Shown in pieces: positions 7,307-14,623 of a DNA stretch of 26,720 nucleotides. The translations under genes were made by a program, and so were the position numbers. The number at the start of each line of letters is the position of its first letter. The first letter of the stretch is position 1. The notes under the pieces are model-generated. The model was not told the origin of the DNA. It saw nothing but the letters and a program-made list of their open reading frames with translations, and searched no databases. This DNA comes from an uncultured Eubacteriales bacterium (GTDB lineage: Bacteria > Bacillota_A > Clostridia > Christensenellales > Aristaeellaceae), in the NCBI GenBank assembly GCA_900313545.1, contig OMRS01000284.1, positions 1 through 26,720 of the forward strand, given 5' to 3'.

Positions 7307-8347
7307 TCAGTAATGGACGACGTCCTTTTCCCTGCGGATTCTCTCCAGTACGGGAAGGGCATCGGGGCTTTCGAACCAGGACCATGTGCTTTGGGGAACG
7401 AGGCTGCGGAAGGTATCGGCATCTCCCCGCTGCAGCGCAAGCCGGGCGGTGGAGGCGCTGATGGCCACTCCGTCCAGGGTCTTCCGGGGAAGGATATGGC
7501 AGGCGATGCCTGCCCTGGGAAGTTCCTCGGACATGATCCGGTTGTAGATCCCGGTGACCTGGCTGGTGGGTTCCTCTCCCACAAAGCGGGCGGTAATGTT
7601 CAGAACCCGGGCGATCTGGGTGAAGATGGTCAGGTCCAGCCGGGCCTGACTTTCAATGACGGTTTCCGAATCCTTGAGGAAGTAGCTGGGGAAGGTGGCG
7701 CTGGAGATGATGTAAGGGCCGCAGTCATGGAGAATGACGTTGGAAAGGTGCGCGGTACCCGCTTCCACCAGATTCCGCCGGATGGCGAAGGGGACCAGAC
7801 TGGCATCTTCGCTGACGACGAACAGGTGCAGGGTGTCACACCGGGAAGCGGCGGTTTCCACCAGGTACTGGTGCCCCAGCGTGAAGGGATTGGCATTCAT
7901 GACGATGGCTGCAGAGACCCCTTCCTGGCGGCAGGTGGGAGCAAGCGCGCAGAGGTAGCCTGAAAAGCCGCCTCTGCGGTTTTCCATGAACACCAGTTTC
8001 CCGGGAACCCGGGCGATTTCATAAAATCCCAGGTCTCCGAAGAACTTTGCCGTTGAAGGTTTGGTATACAGGAACAGGCGGGTATTGCCCCGGGCGGACT
8101 GCACCTCCATCAGGTGGGTGACGATTTCGTTCATCAGCCCTTCGCCCTGGTGGCGGTTATCCACGGCAAAGCAGCGCAGGGTGTTCCCGAAGCAGCTGCC
8201 GGTGCCGATGATGCGGTAATCCTCGTCATACAGGCCGCAGATGTAATCCAGATTCCTGTCCCGCTGGATGCCCTCCTGCAGAAGCAGCGCGTCGATCTGC
8301 TGCAGGGCGCGCTTGTCGGTGGGGCGGATTTGAGAGATCTGACTCAT
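7307..8347 (-). CDS. citC: [Citrate (pro-3S)-lyase] ligase
   Basis: The product is 346 residues, the usual length. It uses ATP and acetate to acetylate the thiol of the citrate lyase acyl-carrier subunit, switching the lyase on. Residues 1-125 form a GNAT-like domain (VDNRHQGEGLMNEIV is the acetyl-CoA-loop type motif). From about residue 145 there is a nucleotidyltransferase domain with VMNANPFTLGHQYLVE (NPFTLGH at 153-159), the nucleotide-binding motif of this family, and a C-terminal VAISASTAR, its ISxSxxR-type signature. The ATG at 8347 is preceded by GGAGGAG and overlaps the stop of citXG by four bases, so the two are translationally coupled. The lyase subunit genes citD, citE and citF are not in the window. 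Confidence 0.93.
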   Translation of the reverse strand: MSQISQIRPTDKRALQQIDALLLQEGIQRDRNLDYICGLYDEDYRIIGTGSCFGNTLRCFAVDNRHQGEGLMNEIVTHLMEVQSARGNTRLFLYTKPSTAKFFGDLGFYEIARVPGKLVFMENRRGGFSGYLCALAPTCRQEGVSAAIVMNANPFTLGHQYLVETAASRCDTLHLFVVSEDASLVPFAIRRNLVEAGTAHLSNVILHDCGPYIISSATFPSYFLKDSETVIESQARLDLTIFTQIARVLNITARFVGEEPTSQVTGIYNRIMSEELPRAGIACHILPRKTLDGVAISASTARLALQRGDADTFRSLVPQSTWSWFESPDALPVLERIRREKDVVHY

Positions 8348-9690
8348 TTGGACTCCTCCTCTAAAAAGTAAAGCATGAAGCACAGGGACAGAAGGTCCGC
8401 ACTTCCGCCGGGGGACAAATTCAGCCGGATCATATCCTGGTCAAAGGCGGACAGGGCCCGCATGTCAGACGGGAAATCCCCGGAGAGAAGTTTGAGGGAA
8501 CAGGCCTGGACCCGGGCGAGAAGCTCCTGGCCTCCGCGCCGGACCAGGTTGGTGTCCGGATTGCGGGCCATGAGGGCAAGCAGAGCTACGCAGCCGGCGT
8601 CATTGAGGGAACGCCCCTCCTGCAGGGCGCGGCGGAAGGCGGGATAACCGTCGTCGCGCACGTGGGGAAAGCCCTGCTCCGCTTCGCCCCGGGGGCCGGG
8701 ATTCCCTGTGGACAGGTACAGCGCCTGCGCAAAGGTTGGCGTGCCCTCAGGGGCATCGCCCAGGTCCCGGCGGGTCAGTCCCCGGGTCATGGCGGCGCAG
8801 GTGCTTAGCAGCGGCTCCGCCTTCCAGCGGGAACGGGGAAGCCGGCCGGCGGCCGCGCAGAGGATTCCCATGCTGAAGATGGCGCCCCGATGGGTATTGA
8901 TCCCGTCTGTCGCCTCCAGCATGAGGCCCTCGGCAAGGCGCCCGGGACCCCGCAGGAGGGAAAACGTCTTTGCGGGGTCCTCCTGAGCGGTGTCCCATCC
9001 GATCCCGGCACAGCGGGCAAAATAGGGATGGAGCGCGGAAATGCTGGCGGAAAAGGTAAAGACGTCCATGTCCCGGTGGCTGCCGGAATTGGCCCTGTCC
9101 ACCAGGCCGGGCTTGGGCGTGGTGAGCACCTCGTCCAGAAGGGACTGGCAGGCAAGACGGGCAAGCGTCTGGCAGAGCTCCTCGCGGACGGCCGTCTGCA
9201 GTAGTTCCCGGGTCCGCTGCTGGAGCTGGGGAACCGTATGCGTGCGGGAGCGGGCGCAGGCCTGAGCGTCCCGGCTGCACAGCAGGCAGCTTCGTCCCGG
9301 AAGCCCCAGCTCCTGACGCTCCACCTTGCGCCCTTCAGGGGTCAGCACGTCCATGTCAAACAGCCGGCCCAGGGCGGAATACTCCTCGATGTCCGCGCAC
9401 ATCCGCTTGACCTGCAGGGCAGGCAGGGGGAGGACATAGAAGCTTTCCGGGCCGGTGGGGGCATCGGTGTCCAGGTGGTAGACAGGGACGATACCCTCGC
9501 GAAGAAACGCTCTGGACAGCAGACGCCGGCCCAGTGCGGCCCCCTCAAGGATCAGGCTGCTGGTTTTGACCGGCCCGGGGATATTCATGGTAAAGCACAG
9601 GAGGGTCTGACCGTATTGCTGCAGAAGCTCCTTCTGGCGCATTGCGCGCAGATCGCGGGCCTGCATCATGTCCATGACGGTGACATCCAT
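8344..9690 (-). CDS. citXG: Citrate lyase holo-[ACP] synthase / triphosphoribosyl-dephospho-CoA synthase fusion
   Basis: The product is 448 residues and joins two enzymes that are separate in many bacteria. CitX (about residues 1-160) transfers the prosthetic group to apo-citrate lyase carrier protein. It shows MNIPGPVKTS near residues 35-44 and the CLLC...ACARSRTH segment near 135-151. CitG (about 165-448) makes that group from ATP and dephospho-CoA. It shows LLDEVLTTPKPGLVDRANSG from residue 184, then the SHRDMD segment, DGINTHRGAIFSMG and a C-terminal DTNLVRRGG. The same order of fusion is known from Haemophilus. The start at 9690 begins the CitX-like sequence; further upstream in this frame the residues are low-complexity. 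The ribosome site is a weak GGAATCACC-type sequence. No convincing promoter was found in the 185 bases before the hsp20 terminator. Confidence 0.92.
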   Translation of the reverse strand: MDVTVMDMMQARDLRAMRQKELLQQYGQTLLCFTMNIPGPVKTSSLILEGAALGRRLLSRAFLREGIVPVYHLDTDAPTGPESFYVLPLPALQVKRMCADIEEYSALGRLFDMDVLTPEGRKVERQELGLPGRSCLLCSRDAQACARSRTHTVPQLQQRTRELLQTAVREELCQTLARLACQSLLDEVLTTPKPGLVDRANSGSHRDMDVFTFSASISALHPYFARCAGIGWDTAQEDPAKTFSLLRGPGRLAEGLMLEATDGINTHRGAIFSMGILCAAAGRLPRSRWKAEPLLSTCAAMTRGLTRRDLGDAPEGTPTFAQALYLSTGNPGPRGEAEQGFPHVRDDGYPAFRRALQEGRSLNDAGCVALLALMARNPDTNLVRRGGQELLARVQACSLKLLSGDFPSDMRALSAFDQDMIRLNLSPGGSADLLSLCFMLYFLEEESK

Positions 9691-9875
9691 GGTGATTCCT
9701 TTCTTGACGGAGGAAAGAGAAGCGGAAGGAAGGGCCTGCAGGCAGGGCTGCCGGCGGCATCCACGCTGCGGGCCGGTCCGGGCAGAGAACATGCCCGGCA
9801 GGATCTCCGGGGACATCCTTTACAGGGAGTCTACCCAAACGTTGCGCAAAAAGCAAGAAGGAGTCCGGGCACGTC
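9691..9875. other. Upstream region of citXG
   Basis: These 185 bases separate citXG from the terminator of the hsp20 operon. They must hold the citXG promoter if the operon is expressed alone. On the minus strand I see no pair of boxes with acceptable spacing. No gene is supported. Confidence 0.4.
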
Positions 9876-9913
9876 CAAAAAACCGACTGCGGCACCCGGA
9901 ACGGGTGCCGCAG
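9876..9913 (-). terminator. Terminator of the hsp20 operon
   Basis: A perfect 12-bp stem (CTGCGGCACCCG, 9887-9898, with 9902-9913) has a 3-nt loop. On the minus strand a run of six T follows (9877-9882). It lies 68 bases beyond the last hsp20 stop. Confidence 0.92.
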
Positions 9914-9981
9914 TAATCAAAACTCAATTGTCGGAAATTGAGGAAACAATCAGGTCCCCTGAGGGAGCGGGCTGCCTCCGC

Positions 9982-10377
9982 TTACTGGATTTCAATGCGG
10001 TGGGCCGGCGGAATCTGCGGTGCAGCTTTGGCGATCCGCAGGGTCAGCACGCCGTTTTCCATGTTGGCCGTAATGTCTTCCCGGGAGATATCCTCGCCGA
10101 TGTAGAAGGAACGCTGGCAGGTTCCCGTGAAGCGCTCGCTGCGCAGCACGCGGCCGTTGTCCCCGGAATCGGGGGTTTCCCGGTGCTGGGCACGGATGGT
10201 GAGGCAGCCGTCGACAAGCTCGGCCTGAATGTCGCCCTTTTCATAGCCTGCAAGGTCCATGCTCAGCTCGTAATGGTCATCATATTCCCGCAGGTCCGAG
10301 GGCATCGGACTCCGGAAAGGGCCCCGGTCAGAGAAGACCGGGAAAATCGGGGAAAAAAGATCAAACATCGTCAGCAT
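9982..10377 (-). CDS. Hsp20/alpha-crystallin family small heat-shock protein (third in operon)
   Basis: The product is 131 residues. It has a short N-terminal region rich in F and P, and an alpha-crystallin domain from about residue 27 (DLREYDDHYELSMDLAGYEKGDI ...). The domain continues through RSERFTGTCQRSFYIGEDI and ends with the conserved ENGVLTLRIAKA. The C-terminus (HRIEIQ) is the short tail seen in clostridial Hsp18-type proteins. Such proteins form oligomers that hold unfolding proteins without ATP. The start has GGGGAGGA seven bases upstream. It follows the second hsp20 gene after 20 bases and is closed by the operon terminator. Among the three it has the most diverged N-terminus, lacking the 'LMSTDI' stretch of the others. 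Confidence 0.93.
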   Translation of the reverse strand: MLTMFDLFSPIFPVFSDRGPFRSPMPSDLREYDDHYELSMDLAGYEKGDIQAELVDGCLTIRAQHRETPDSGDNGRVLRSERFTGTCQRSFYIGEDISREDITANMENGVLTLRIAKAAPQIPPAHRIEIQ

Positions 10378-10397
10378 GCGGGTGTCCTCCCCTTCGG

Positions 10398-10784
10398 TCA
10401 GTCAATGTGAATGGTGACGGCCTTGGGCTTCTCGGGGACATGCTTGCGCACGGTCAGGAAGAGCACGCCATCCGTGAGGGAGGCGGAGATATCCTCGTTG
10501 GTAGTCCCCTCGCCGATGTAGAAGGAGCGGCGGCATTTGCCCATGAACCGTTCCGACAGGTGACGCTTTTCGCCCTCGACAATCTCGGCGCGGCTGCGGC
10601 TGGCCAGGATGGTCAGGGTGCCGTCCTGCAGGTCAAGCTGGACATTATCCTTGGAAAAGCCCGGCAGGTTGATGCTCAGTTCATAGCGGTCCTCAAATTC
10701 GCGCACGTCGGTGCTCATCAGGCCTTCGGTGCGTCCGCGGTTTTCAGCAGCGGAAAACAGATCGTTGGTATAGTTTCTGGTCAT
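10398..10784 (-). CDS. Hsp20/alpha-crystallin family small heat-shock protein (second in operon)
   Basis: The product is 128 residues. After a short N-terminus comes LMSTDVREFEDRYELSINLPGFSKDNV, the start of the alpha-crystallin domain. HLSERFMGKCRRSFYIGEGT and TDGVLFLTVRKHVPEKP follow, then the tail AVTIHID. The G-V-L-x-L-T-V motif near the end of the domain is intact apart from an F (GVLFLTV), so the fold should be preserved. The ribosome site is GAGGAGG eight bases before the ATG. The gene lies 19 bases after the first hsp20 and 20 before the third, so all three are cotranscribed. Relative to its neighbours it has a more basic middle section (SRSRAEIVEGEKRH), which may change partner choice in mixed oligomers; that is inference. 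Confidence 0.93.
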   Translation of the reverse strand: MTRNYTNDLFSAAENRGRTEGLMSTDVREFEDRYELSINLPGFSKDNVQLDLQDGTLTILASRSRAEIVEGEKRHLSERFMGKCRRSFYIGEGTTNEDISASLTDGVLFLTVRKHVPEKPKAVTIHID

Positions 10785-10803
10785 AGCAGGTTCCTCCTCT
10801 GAA

Positions 10804-11214
10804 TCAGGAAATGGCGATACGCCGGTTTTCAGGCAGTTTCGGAGCGGCTTTGGGAATGGTCAGGGTCAGCACGCCGTCTGCAAAGGCGGCACGGATGGCA
10901 TCCTGCTCCACATCCTCGCCGATGGTGAAGGAGCGGCGGCATTCTCCGCTGAAGCGCTCATTGCGGATCAGCTTCCCTTCCGCATTCTCCTGGGCGGGGG
11001 CTTCGCGTTTGGCGTGAATGGTCAGCACGCCCTCCTTGACCTCTGCCGTGATGTTCTCCTTGCTGAATCCGGCCAGGTCCATGCTCAACTCGTAGCGGTC
11101 CGCGTACTCGGTGATGTCCGTGCTCATCAGGGCATTGGTGCGGCGGGGAGCGGGATCACGCACTTCGGGGAACAGGGTGTCATAAAGATCAGAAAATGTA
11201 TTCGTAAACAACAT
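10804..11214 (-). CDS. Hsp20/alpha-crystallin family small heat-shock protein (first in operon)
   Basis: The product is 136 residues from ATG at 11214, chosen because GGAGGG lies just upstream; an ATG at 11229 would put the ribosome site inside the gene. The N-terminus (MLFTNTFSDLYDTLFPEV) is hydrophobic, as in substrate-binding arms of Hsp20 proteins. The alpha-crystallin domain runs from LMSTDITEYADRYELSMDLAGFSKENI through RNERFSGECRRSFTIGEDV to ADGVLTLTIPKAAPKLPENRRIAIS. The terminal I-A-I resembles the I-x-I tail motif used in oligomer assembly. It is the first gene behind the CIRCE-overlapped promoter, so it should be induced by heat or other protein-damaging stress through loss of HrcA repression. 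Confidence 0.94.
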   Translation of the reverse strand: MLFTNTFSDLYDTLFPEVRDPAPRRTNALMSTDITEYADRYELSMDLAGFSKENITAEVKEGVLTIHAKREAPAQENAEGKLIRNERFSGECRRSFTIGEDVEQDAIRAAFADGVLTLTIPKAAPKLPENRRIAIS

Positions 11215-11254
11215 TTGGAATCCCTCCATTCTGGTTGTGTTGATGTTGGTCAGG

Positions 11255-11273
11255 GAAAGGTCTTGTACCTTTC
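11255..11273 (-). other. Hairpin at the 5' end of the hsp20 mRNA
   Basis: A perfect 7-bp inverted repeat (GAAAGGT / ACCTTTC) with a 5-nt loop lies within a few bases of the predicted transcription start near 11276. Such 5' hairpins often protect mRNA. It does not cover the ribosome site, so it is not a simple thermometer. Confidence 0.45.
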
Positions 11274-11282
11274 GACGGGTGT

Positions 11283-11311
11283 AGTATACCGCAGGTTGTT
11301 AGCACTGTCAA
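11283..11311 (-). promoter_or_regulatory. Promoter of the hsp20 operon
   Basis: On the minus strand TTGACA (11306-11311) and TATACT (11283-11288) are exactly 17 bases apart. The -35 box lies inside the CIRCE operator, so bound HrcA would block RNA polymerase. The predicted leader is about 62 bases. Confidence 0.85.
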
Positions 11312-11325
11312 TAGGTGAGTGCTAA
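11299..11325. promoter_or_regulatory. CIRCE operator (HrcA binding site)
   Basis: TTAGCACTG, nine spacer bases, then GAGTGCTAA. This matches the CIRCE consensus TTAGCACTC-N9-GAGTGCTAA at 17 of 18 positions; the one difference is the ninth base of the left arm. CIRCE usually controls groESL and dnaK. Here it sits on hsp20. Confidence 0.93.
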
Positions 11326-11490
11326 AAAATTATTCGAGTATTTTCAAACGGAAATCAGACTGGAATGAAGCAATAAAAAGAAATATGAAAAATAATATAT
11401 ACTAATTATAAGAAAAGTTAGAAATGAAGAATTAAAAAATCATGGAAAGTCAGACCGAAAATCGGGGATAAAGACAAATGACAGGAAACA

Positions 11491-11499
11491 TGATACAAT
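11491..11499 (+). promoter_or_regulatory. Extended -10 promoter element before the phosphoglucomutase gene
   Basis: TG-A-TACAAT lies 44 bases before the start codon, with no good -35 box (AGACAA at the right spacing). The region upstream (about 11326-11460) is strikingly AT-rich compared with the rest of the window and holds no gene; it may serve as UP-element DNA. Confidence 0.5.
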
Positions 11500-11543
11500 T
11501 CCGGAAAAGACAGATGGCCGTCGGGCGGAAAGGAACAGCAGGC

Positions 11544-13244
11544 ATGGAATGGATGAAGGAATATGAGCGCTGGTGCGCACGGGCGACGGAGGATGAGGAA
11601 ATCCGTTGCGAACTGGAGGCAATGCGGGGAGACCCCGGGCGTATCGAGGATGCATTCTACCGTGAGCTGGAGTTTGGAACCGGCGGTCTGAGGGGCGTAC
11701 TGGGTGCCGGCACCAACAGAATGAATGTGTATACGGTGGCCAGGGCAACGCAGGGGCTGACCCGGTGGATTCAGGAGAAAAAAGGTTCCGGGAGGGTGGC
11801 GCTCAGTTACGATTCCAGGATCAACTCCGAGCGCTTTGCCCGGACTGCGGCGGAAGTGTTTGCAGCGGGCGGGCTGCAGGTGGTGATGTATCCGGTGCTG
11901 ATGCCCACCCCCTGTCTGTCCTATGCTGTCCGGGAACTGGGCTGTGATGCCGGCGTGATGATCACGGCCAGCCATAATCCTGCCAAATATAACGGCTACA
12001 AGGTGTATGGAAATGATGGGGGCCAGATCACCCTGAAGGCCGCGCAGGAGATTCTCTCCTGGATCGGCCGGGTGGACATTTTTGAAGATGTCCGCAAGGT
12101 TCCCTTTAACGAGGCCTGTGCCGCGGGAGGGATTCAGATGATCCCGGACTCGCTGCTGGAGCGGTTCCTTCAGGAGGTCCGCAGCCAGTCCGTGCTCTTT
12201 GGAGACGAAGCGGACCGCGAGGCGGAGATTGTCTACACGCCGCTCAACGGGACAGGTCGGGAACCGGTGACCCGGATTCTTCGGGAGTGCGGCTACCGGC
12301 ACGTGCACGTGGTTCCCGAACAGGAATTCCCGGATGGCCGCTTTCCCACCTGCCCGTCACCCAATCCGGAAATCCGGGAGGCCATGGAACTGGGACTGGA
12401 ACTGGCCGAAAGCAGGCATGCGGATCTGCTGCTGGCCACGGACCCCGACTGTGACCGCATCGGGATTGCGGTCAGGGATGATCAGGGAGAAATGGTCCTT
12501 CTGAGCGGCAACGAGACGGGAATGCTGCTGCTTGATTACATCTGCAGCCAGCGTACCCGTCATGGAAGGATGCCCAGGCGTCCGCTGGCGTACAAGACCA
12601 TCGTCACCACGGACATGGCGGAACGGATCGCGGCGGATTACGGGGTTGAGATGCGCAATGTCCTGACCGGATTCAAGTATATCGGCGAGCAGATCGGTCT
12701 GCTGGAACAACGGGGAGAGGCGGACCGGTACATCTTTGGCTTTGAGGAAAGCTACGGGTACCTTTCCGGCACCTATGTCCGCGACAAGGACGGAGTGAAT
12801 GCGGCGTTCCTCGTGTGCGAAATGTTTTCTTTTTATAAAGCGATGGGGGTCTCTCTGTACGGACGCCTCATGCAGCTTGCCGCCCGCTACGGTACCTGCC
12901 TGAACACGCAGCATTCCTATGGCTTTGAGGGGGCTGCCGGTATGCGGAAAATGAAGGGGATCGTGGACAGCTTCAGGAACGGCGTCACGCAGATTGCAGG
13001 CGTGCGGGTCTGCAGCCTGGTGGACTACGCCCGGGGGGTGGACGGCCTGCCCAGGTCCAATGTGCTGCGCTTTACGCTGGAGGGCGGGCAGACGCTTCTG
13101 CTGCGTCCCAGCGGGACGGAGCCCAAGCTCAAGTGCTACCTGATGGTCACCGCGGGGGACAGAAACGCGGCACTTGAACTGGAGGAAAGGCTGCGCAGGG
13201 ATGTGGAGGCCCGCATCCGCCGGACCGGAGCGGACATCAAATAA
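11544..13244 (+). CDS. pgcA: Phospho-sugar mutase (alpha-phosphoglucomutase type)
   Basis: The product is 566 residues, the length of the PgcA-type phosphoglucomutases of Bacillota. It interconverts glucose 1-phosphate and glucose 6-phosphate, linking glycolysis to sugar nucleotides and glycogen. The active-site loop TASHNPAKYNGYK carries the phosphorylated serine S143. The metal loop DPDCDR starts at D300, the sugar-recognition loop is GFEESYGY, and the C-terminal phosphate-binding loop is LRPSGTEPKLKCYL. The N-terminal FGTGGLRG motif is also intact. ATG 11544 is chosen because AAGGAA lies nine bases upstream; the in-frame ATG at 11478 has no ribosome site and overlaps the promoter. A phosphomannomutase role cannot be excluded from sequence, since both activities occur in the family. 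It is monocistronic between its promoter and a shared terminator. Confidence 0.93.
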   Translation: MEWMKEYERWCARATEDEEIRCELEAMRGDPGRIEDAFYRELEFGTGGLRGVLGAGTNRMNVYTVARATQGLTRWIQEKKGSGRVALSYDSRINSERFARTAAEVFAAGGLQVVMYPVLMPTPCLSYAVRELGCDAGVMITASHNPAKYNGYKVYGNDGGQITLKAAQEILSWIGRVDIFEDVRKVPFNEACAAGGIQMIPDSLLERFLQEVRSQSVLFGDEADREAEIVYTPLNGTGREPVTRILRECGYRHVHVVPEQEFPDGRFPTCPSPNPEIREAMELGLELAESRHADLLLATDPDCDRIGIAVRDDQGEMVLLSGNETGMLLLDYICSQRTRHGRMPRRPLAYKTIVTTDMAERIAADYGVEMRNVLTGFKYIGEQIGLLEQRGEADRYIFGFEESYGYLSGTYVRDKDGVNAAFLVCEMFSFYKAMGVSLYGRLMQLAARYGTCLNTQHSYGFEGAAGMRKMKGIVDSFRNGVTQIAGVRVCSLVDYARGVDGLPRSNVLRFTLEGGQTLLLRPSGTEPKLKCYLMVTAGDRNAALELEERLRRDVEARIRRTGADIK

Positions 13245-13248
13245 AACA

Positions 13249-13274
13249 GAAGGCTGCGCCGAGGCGCAGCCTTC
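13249..13274. terminator. Bidirectional terminator between the convergent mutase and nth genes
   Basis: An 11-bp stem (GAAGGCTGCGC, 13249-13259, with 13264-13274) has a 4-nt loop. It lies right after the mutase stop. On the minus strand it is followed by TGTTTTATTTG, so it can also end the nth transcript. Confidence 0.8.
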
Positions 13275-13350
13275 TTCATCTCGTGGGAGGGTGCTTTCAT
13301 TCATAAGGGATCAGGGGGGACAGAACGGGCGGAGGACGTGACCCGGACGC

Positions 13351-14016
13351 TCAGCCGTTGTCGGGCGGCACCTCCGGGAGGGAGGCCGAGGGACAGAGGG
13401 AGGAGAGGGTGCAGCGCTGACATTCCGGTTTGCGGGCGTGGCAGACCTGTCTGCCGTGAAAGATCAGCCAGTGATGGGCCTGGCCCCACAGCTCCCGGGG
13501 GATGATGTCCATGAGCTGCTGCTCGCAGGACAGGACATCCTTGGCGCGGGCGAGAGAAAGGCGGTTGCTGACGCGGAACACGTGGGTGTCCACCGCGATG
13601 GCGCACTGCCCAAAGGCGTTTGACAGCACGACGCTGGCGGTCTTGCGCCCGACACCGGGCAGGGCCTCCAGAGCTTCCCGGGTTTCGGGAACCTGTCCGC
13701 CGTAGCGTGAGACCAGGATGCCGGCCATGGCGACCAGATTCTTGGCCTTGGTGTGGAACAGGCCGCATACGCGGATGACCTCCTCCACCTCCTGAGGATC
13801 CGCGGCGGCCAGGTGCGCGGCATCCGGCCACCGTTCAAAGAGGGCAGGAGTGACGGAATTGACCTTGATATCCGTGCATTGGGCGGAAAGGATGACGGCC
13901 ACCAGCAGCTCGAAGGGACTGGAGAAGACCAGGGCGGGCCGTGCATCCGGGTAAAGCCGGGCAAGTTCGGTGAGAATCTCCTGAGCGCGGGCCTGTGAAG
14001 GATCGGAATTTGTCAT
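13351..14016 (-). CDS. nth: Endonuclease III
   Basis: The product is 221 residues, standard for Nth. It removes oxidised pyrimidines from DNA and cuts the backbone in base-excision repair. The helix-hairpin-helix LPGVGRKTASVV holds the catalytic lysine K125, and VDTHVFRVSNR holds the catalytic aspartate D143. Four cysteines at 192, 199, 202 and 208 have the C-x6-C-x2-C-x5-C spacing of its [4Fe-4S] cluster. ATG 14016 has GGGGAG seven bases upstream; an in-frame ATG at 14040 lacks such a site. It starts 29 bases after the membrane-protein gene at 14046-14528 and is probably cotranscribed with it. Confidence 0.97.
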   Translation of the reverse strand: MTNSDPSQARAQEILTELARLYPDARPALVFSSPFELLVAVILSAQCTDIKVNSVTPALFERWPDAAHLAAADPQEVEEVIRVCGLFHTKAKNLVAMAGILVSRYGGQVPETREALEALPGVGRKTASVVLSNAFGQCAIAVDTHVFRVSNRLSLARAKDVLSCEQQLMDIIPRELWGQAHHWLIFHGRQVCHARKPECQRCTLSSLCPSASLPEVPPDNG

Positions 14017-14045
14017 GTTGATACTCCCCGTCAGATGCAAAGCGG

Positions 14046-14528
14046 TCAGATGGTGGGGGACGACAGCCCCAGCGCCAGAGCAACTTTGTCCACCCGGTCC
14101 CGAAGGGCGGTGAACTGGGTGGTGAGCACATTGCCCGCCTGAAGCCGAAGCTCAGCTTCATCCACCATGGAGATGCAGGCGGTGATCAGCTCGGGATTGA
14201 CCACCACGGTGTTGATGCCGTAGATGTTCTGGGCCAGGGTGTTCAGGCATGCGATGGCGGTGATGTGCGCGCGCACGGAGGAGAGCTGGGAGATGGTGCC
14301 TGAGCCTGCGGACTGGGTCAGCCGGTAAACAGCGGTCTGGGCTTCTCCGGCTTCCACCGCAGCGCGGTCCATGATAGCCTGGTTATAATAGGAACCGGAA
14401 TCCCGAAGACGGACATAGGCAAAGGAAACCAGTGCCAGTCCGACGGCCAGGAGAATGCACAGGACGGCCAGAAGCCGGATGGTCCGGCTTTTTTTTCGTC
14501 CGCTGCGATTGCTTTCAAAGGAATACAT
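14046..14528 (-). CDS. Single-pass membrane protein of unknown function
   Basis: The product is 160 residues. A basic N-terminus (SNRSGRKKSRTIR) precedes one membrane helix at about residues 18-39, so the rest is likely outside the membrane. The outer part of about 120 residues is alanine-rich and predicted mostly helical, with no cysteine pairs or catalytic motif that I recognise. One stretch (SSVRAHITAIACLNTLAQNIYG) suggests amphipathic helices that could form a bundle. The ribosome site GGAGGTG lies five bases before the ATG. It is placed just upstream of nth and likely shares its transcript. Nothing in the sequence shows a repair role. I do not recognise the family. Confidence 0.78.
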   Translation of the reverse strand: MYSFESNRSGRKKSRTIRLLAVLCILLAVGLALVSFAYVRLRDSGSYYNQAIMDRAAVEAGEAQTAVYRLTQSAGSGTISQLSSVRAHITAIACLNTLAQNIYGINTVVVNPELITACISMVDEAELRLQAGNVLTTQFTALRDRVDKVALALGLSSPTI

Positions 14529-14581
14529 GTTGACACCTCCGAATGTGTTTCGGCACCCTCAACGGGCCTCGAAACAGGAAA

Positions 14582-14607
14582 ATGCCGGCATGAACAGATG
14601 CCGGCAT
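14582..14607 (-). terminator. Terminator of the DUF6273 gene
   Basis: Two copies of the self-complementary 10-mer ATGCCGGCAT (14582-14591 and 14598-14607) are separated by six bases and can form a 10-bp hairpin. On the minus strand TTTTCCTGTTT follows. It lies 16 bases beyond the stop of the secreted-protein gene. Confidence 0.75.
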
Positions 14608-14623
14608 GAATCGCGAAGAAAAC

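Noticed and set aside
11418..12308. Minus-strand frame opposite the phosphoglucomutase gene
   Set aside because: The plus strand carries all active-site motifs of the mutase; the minus frame has none.
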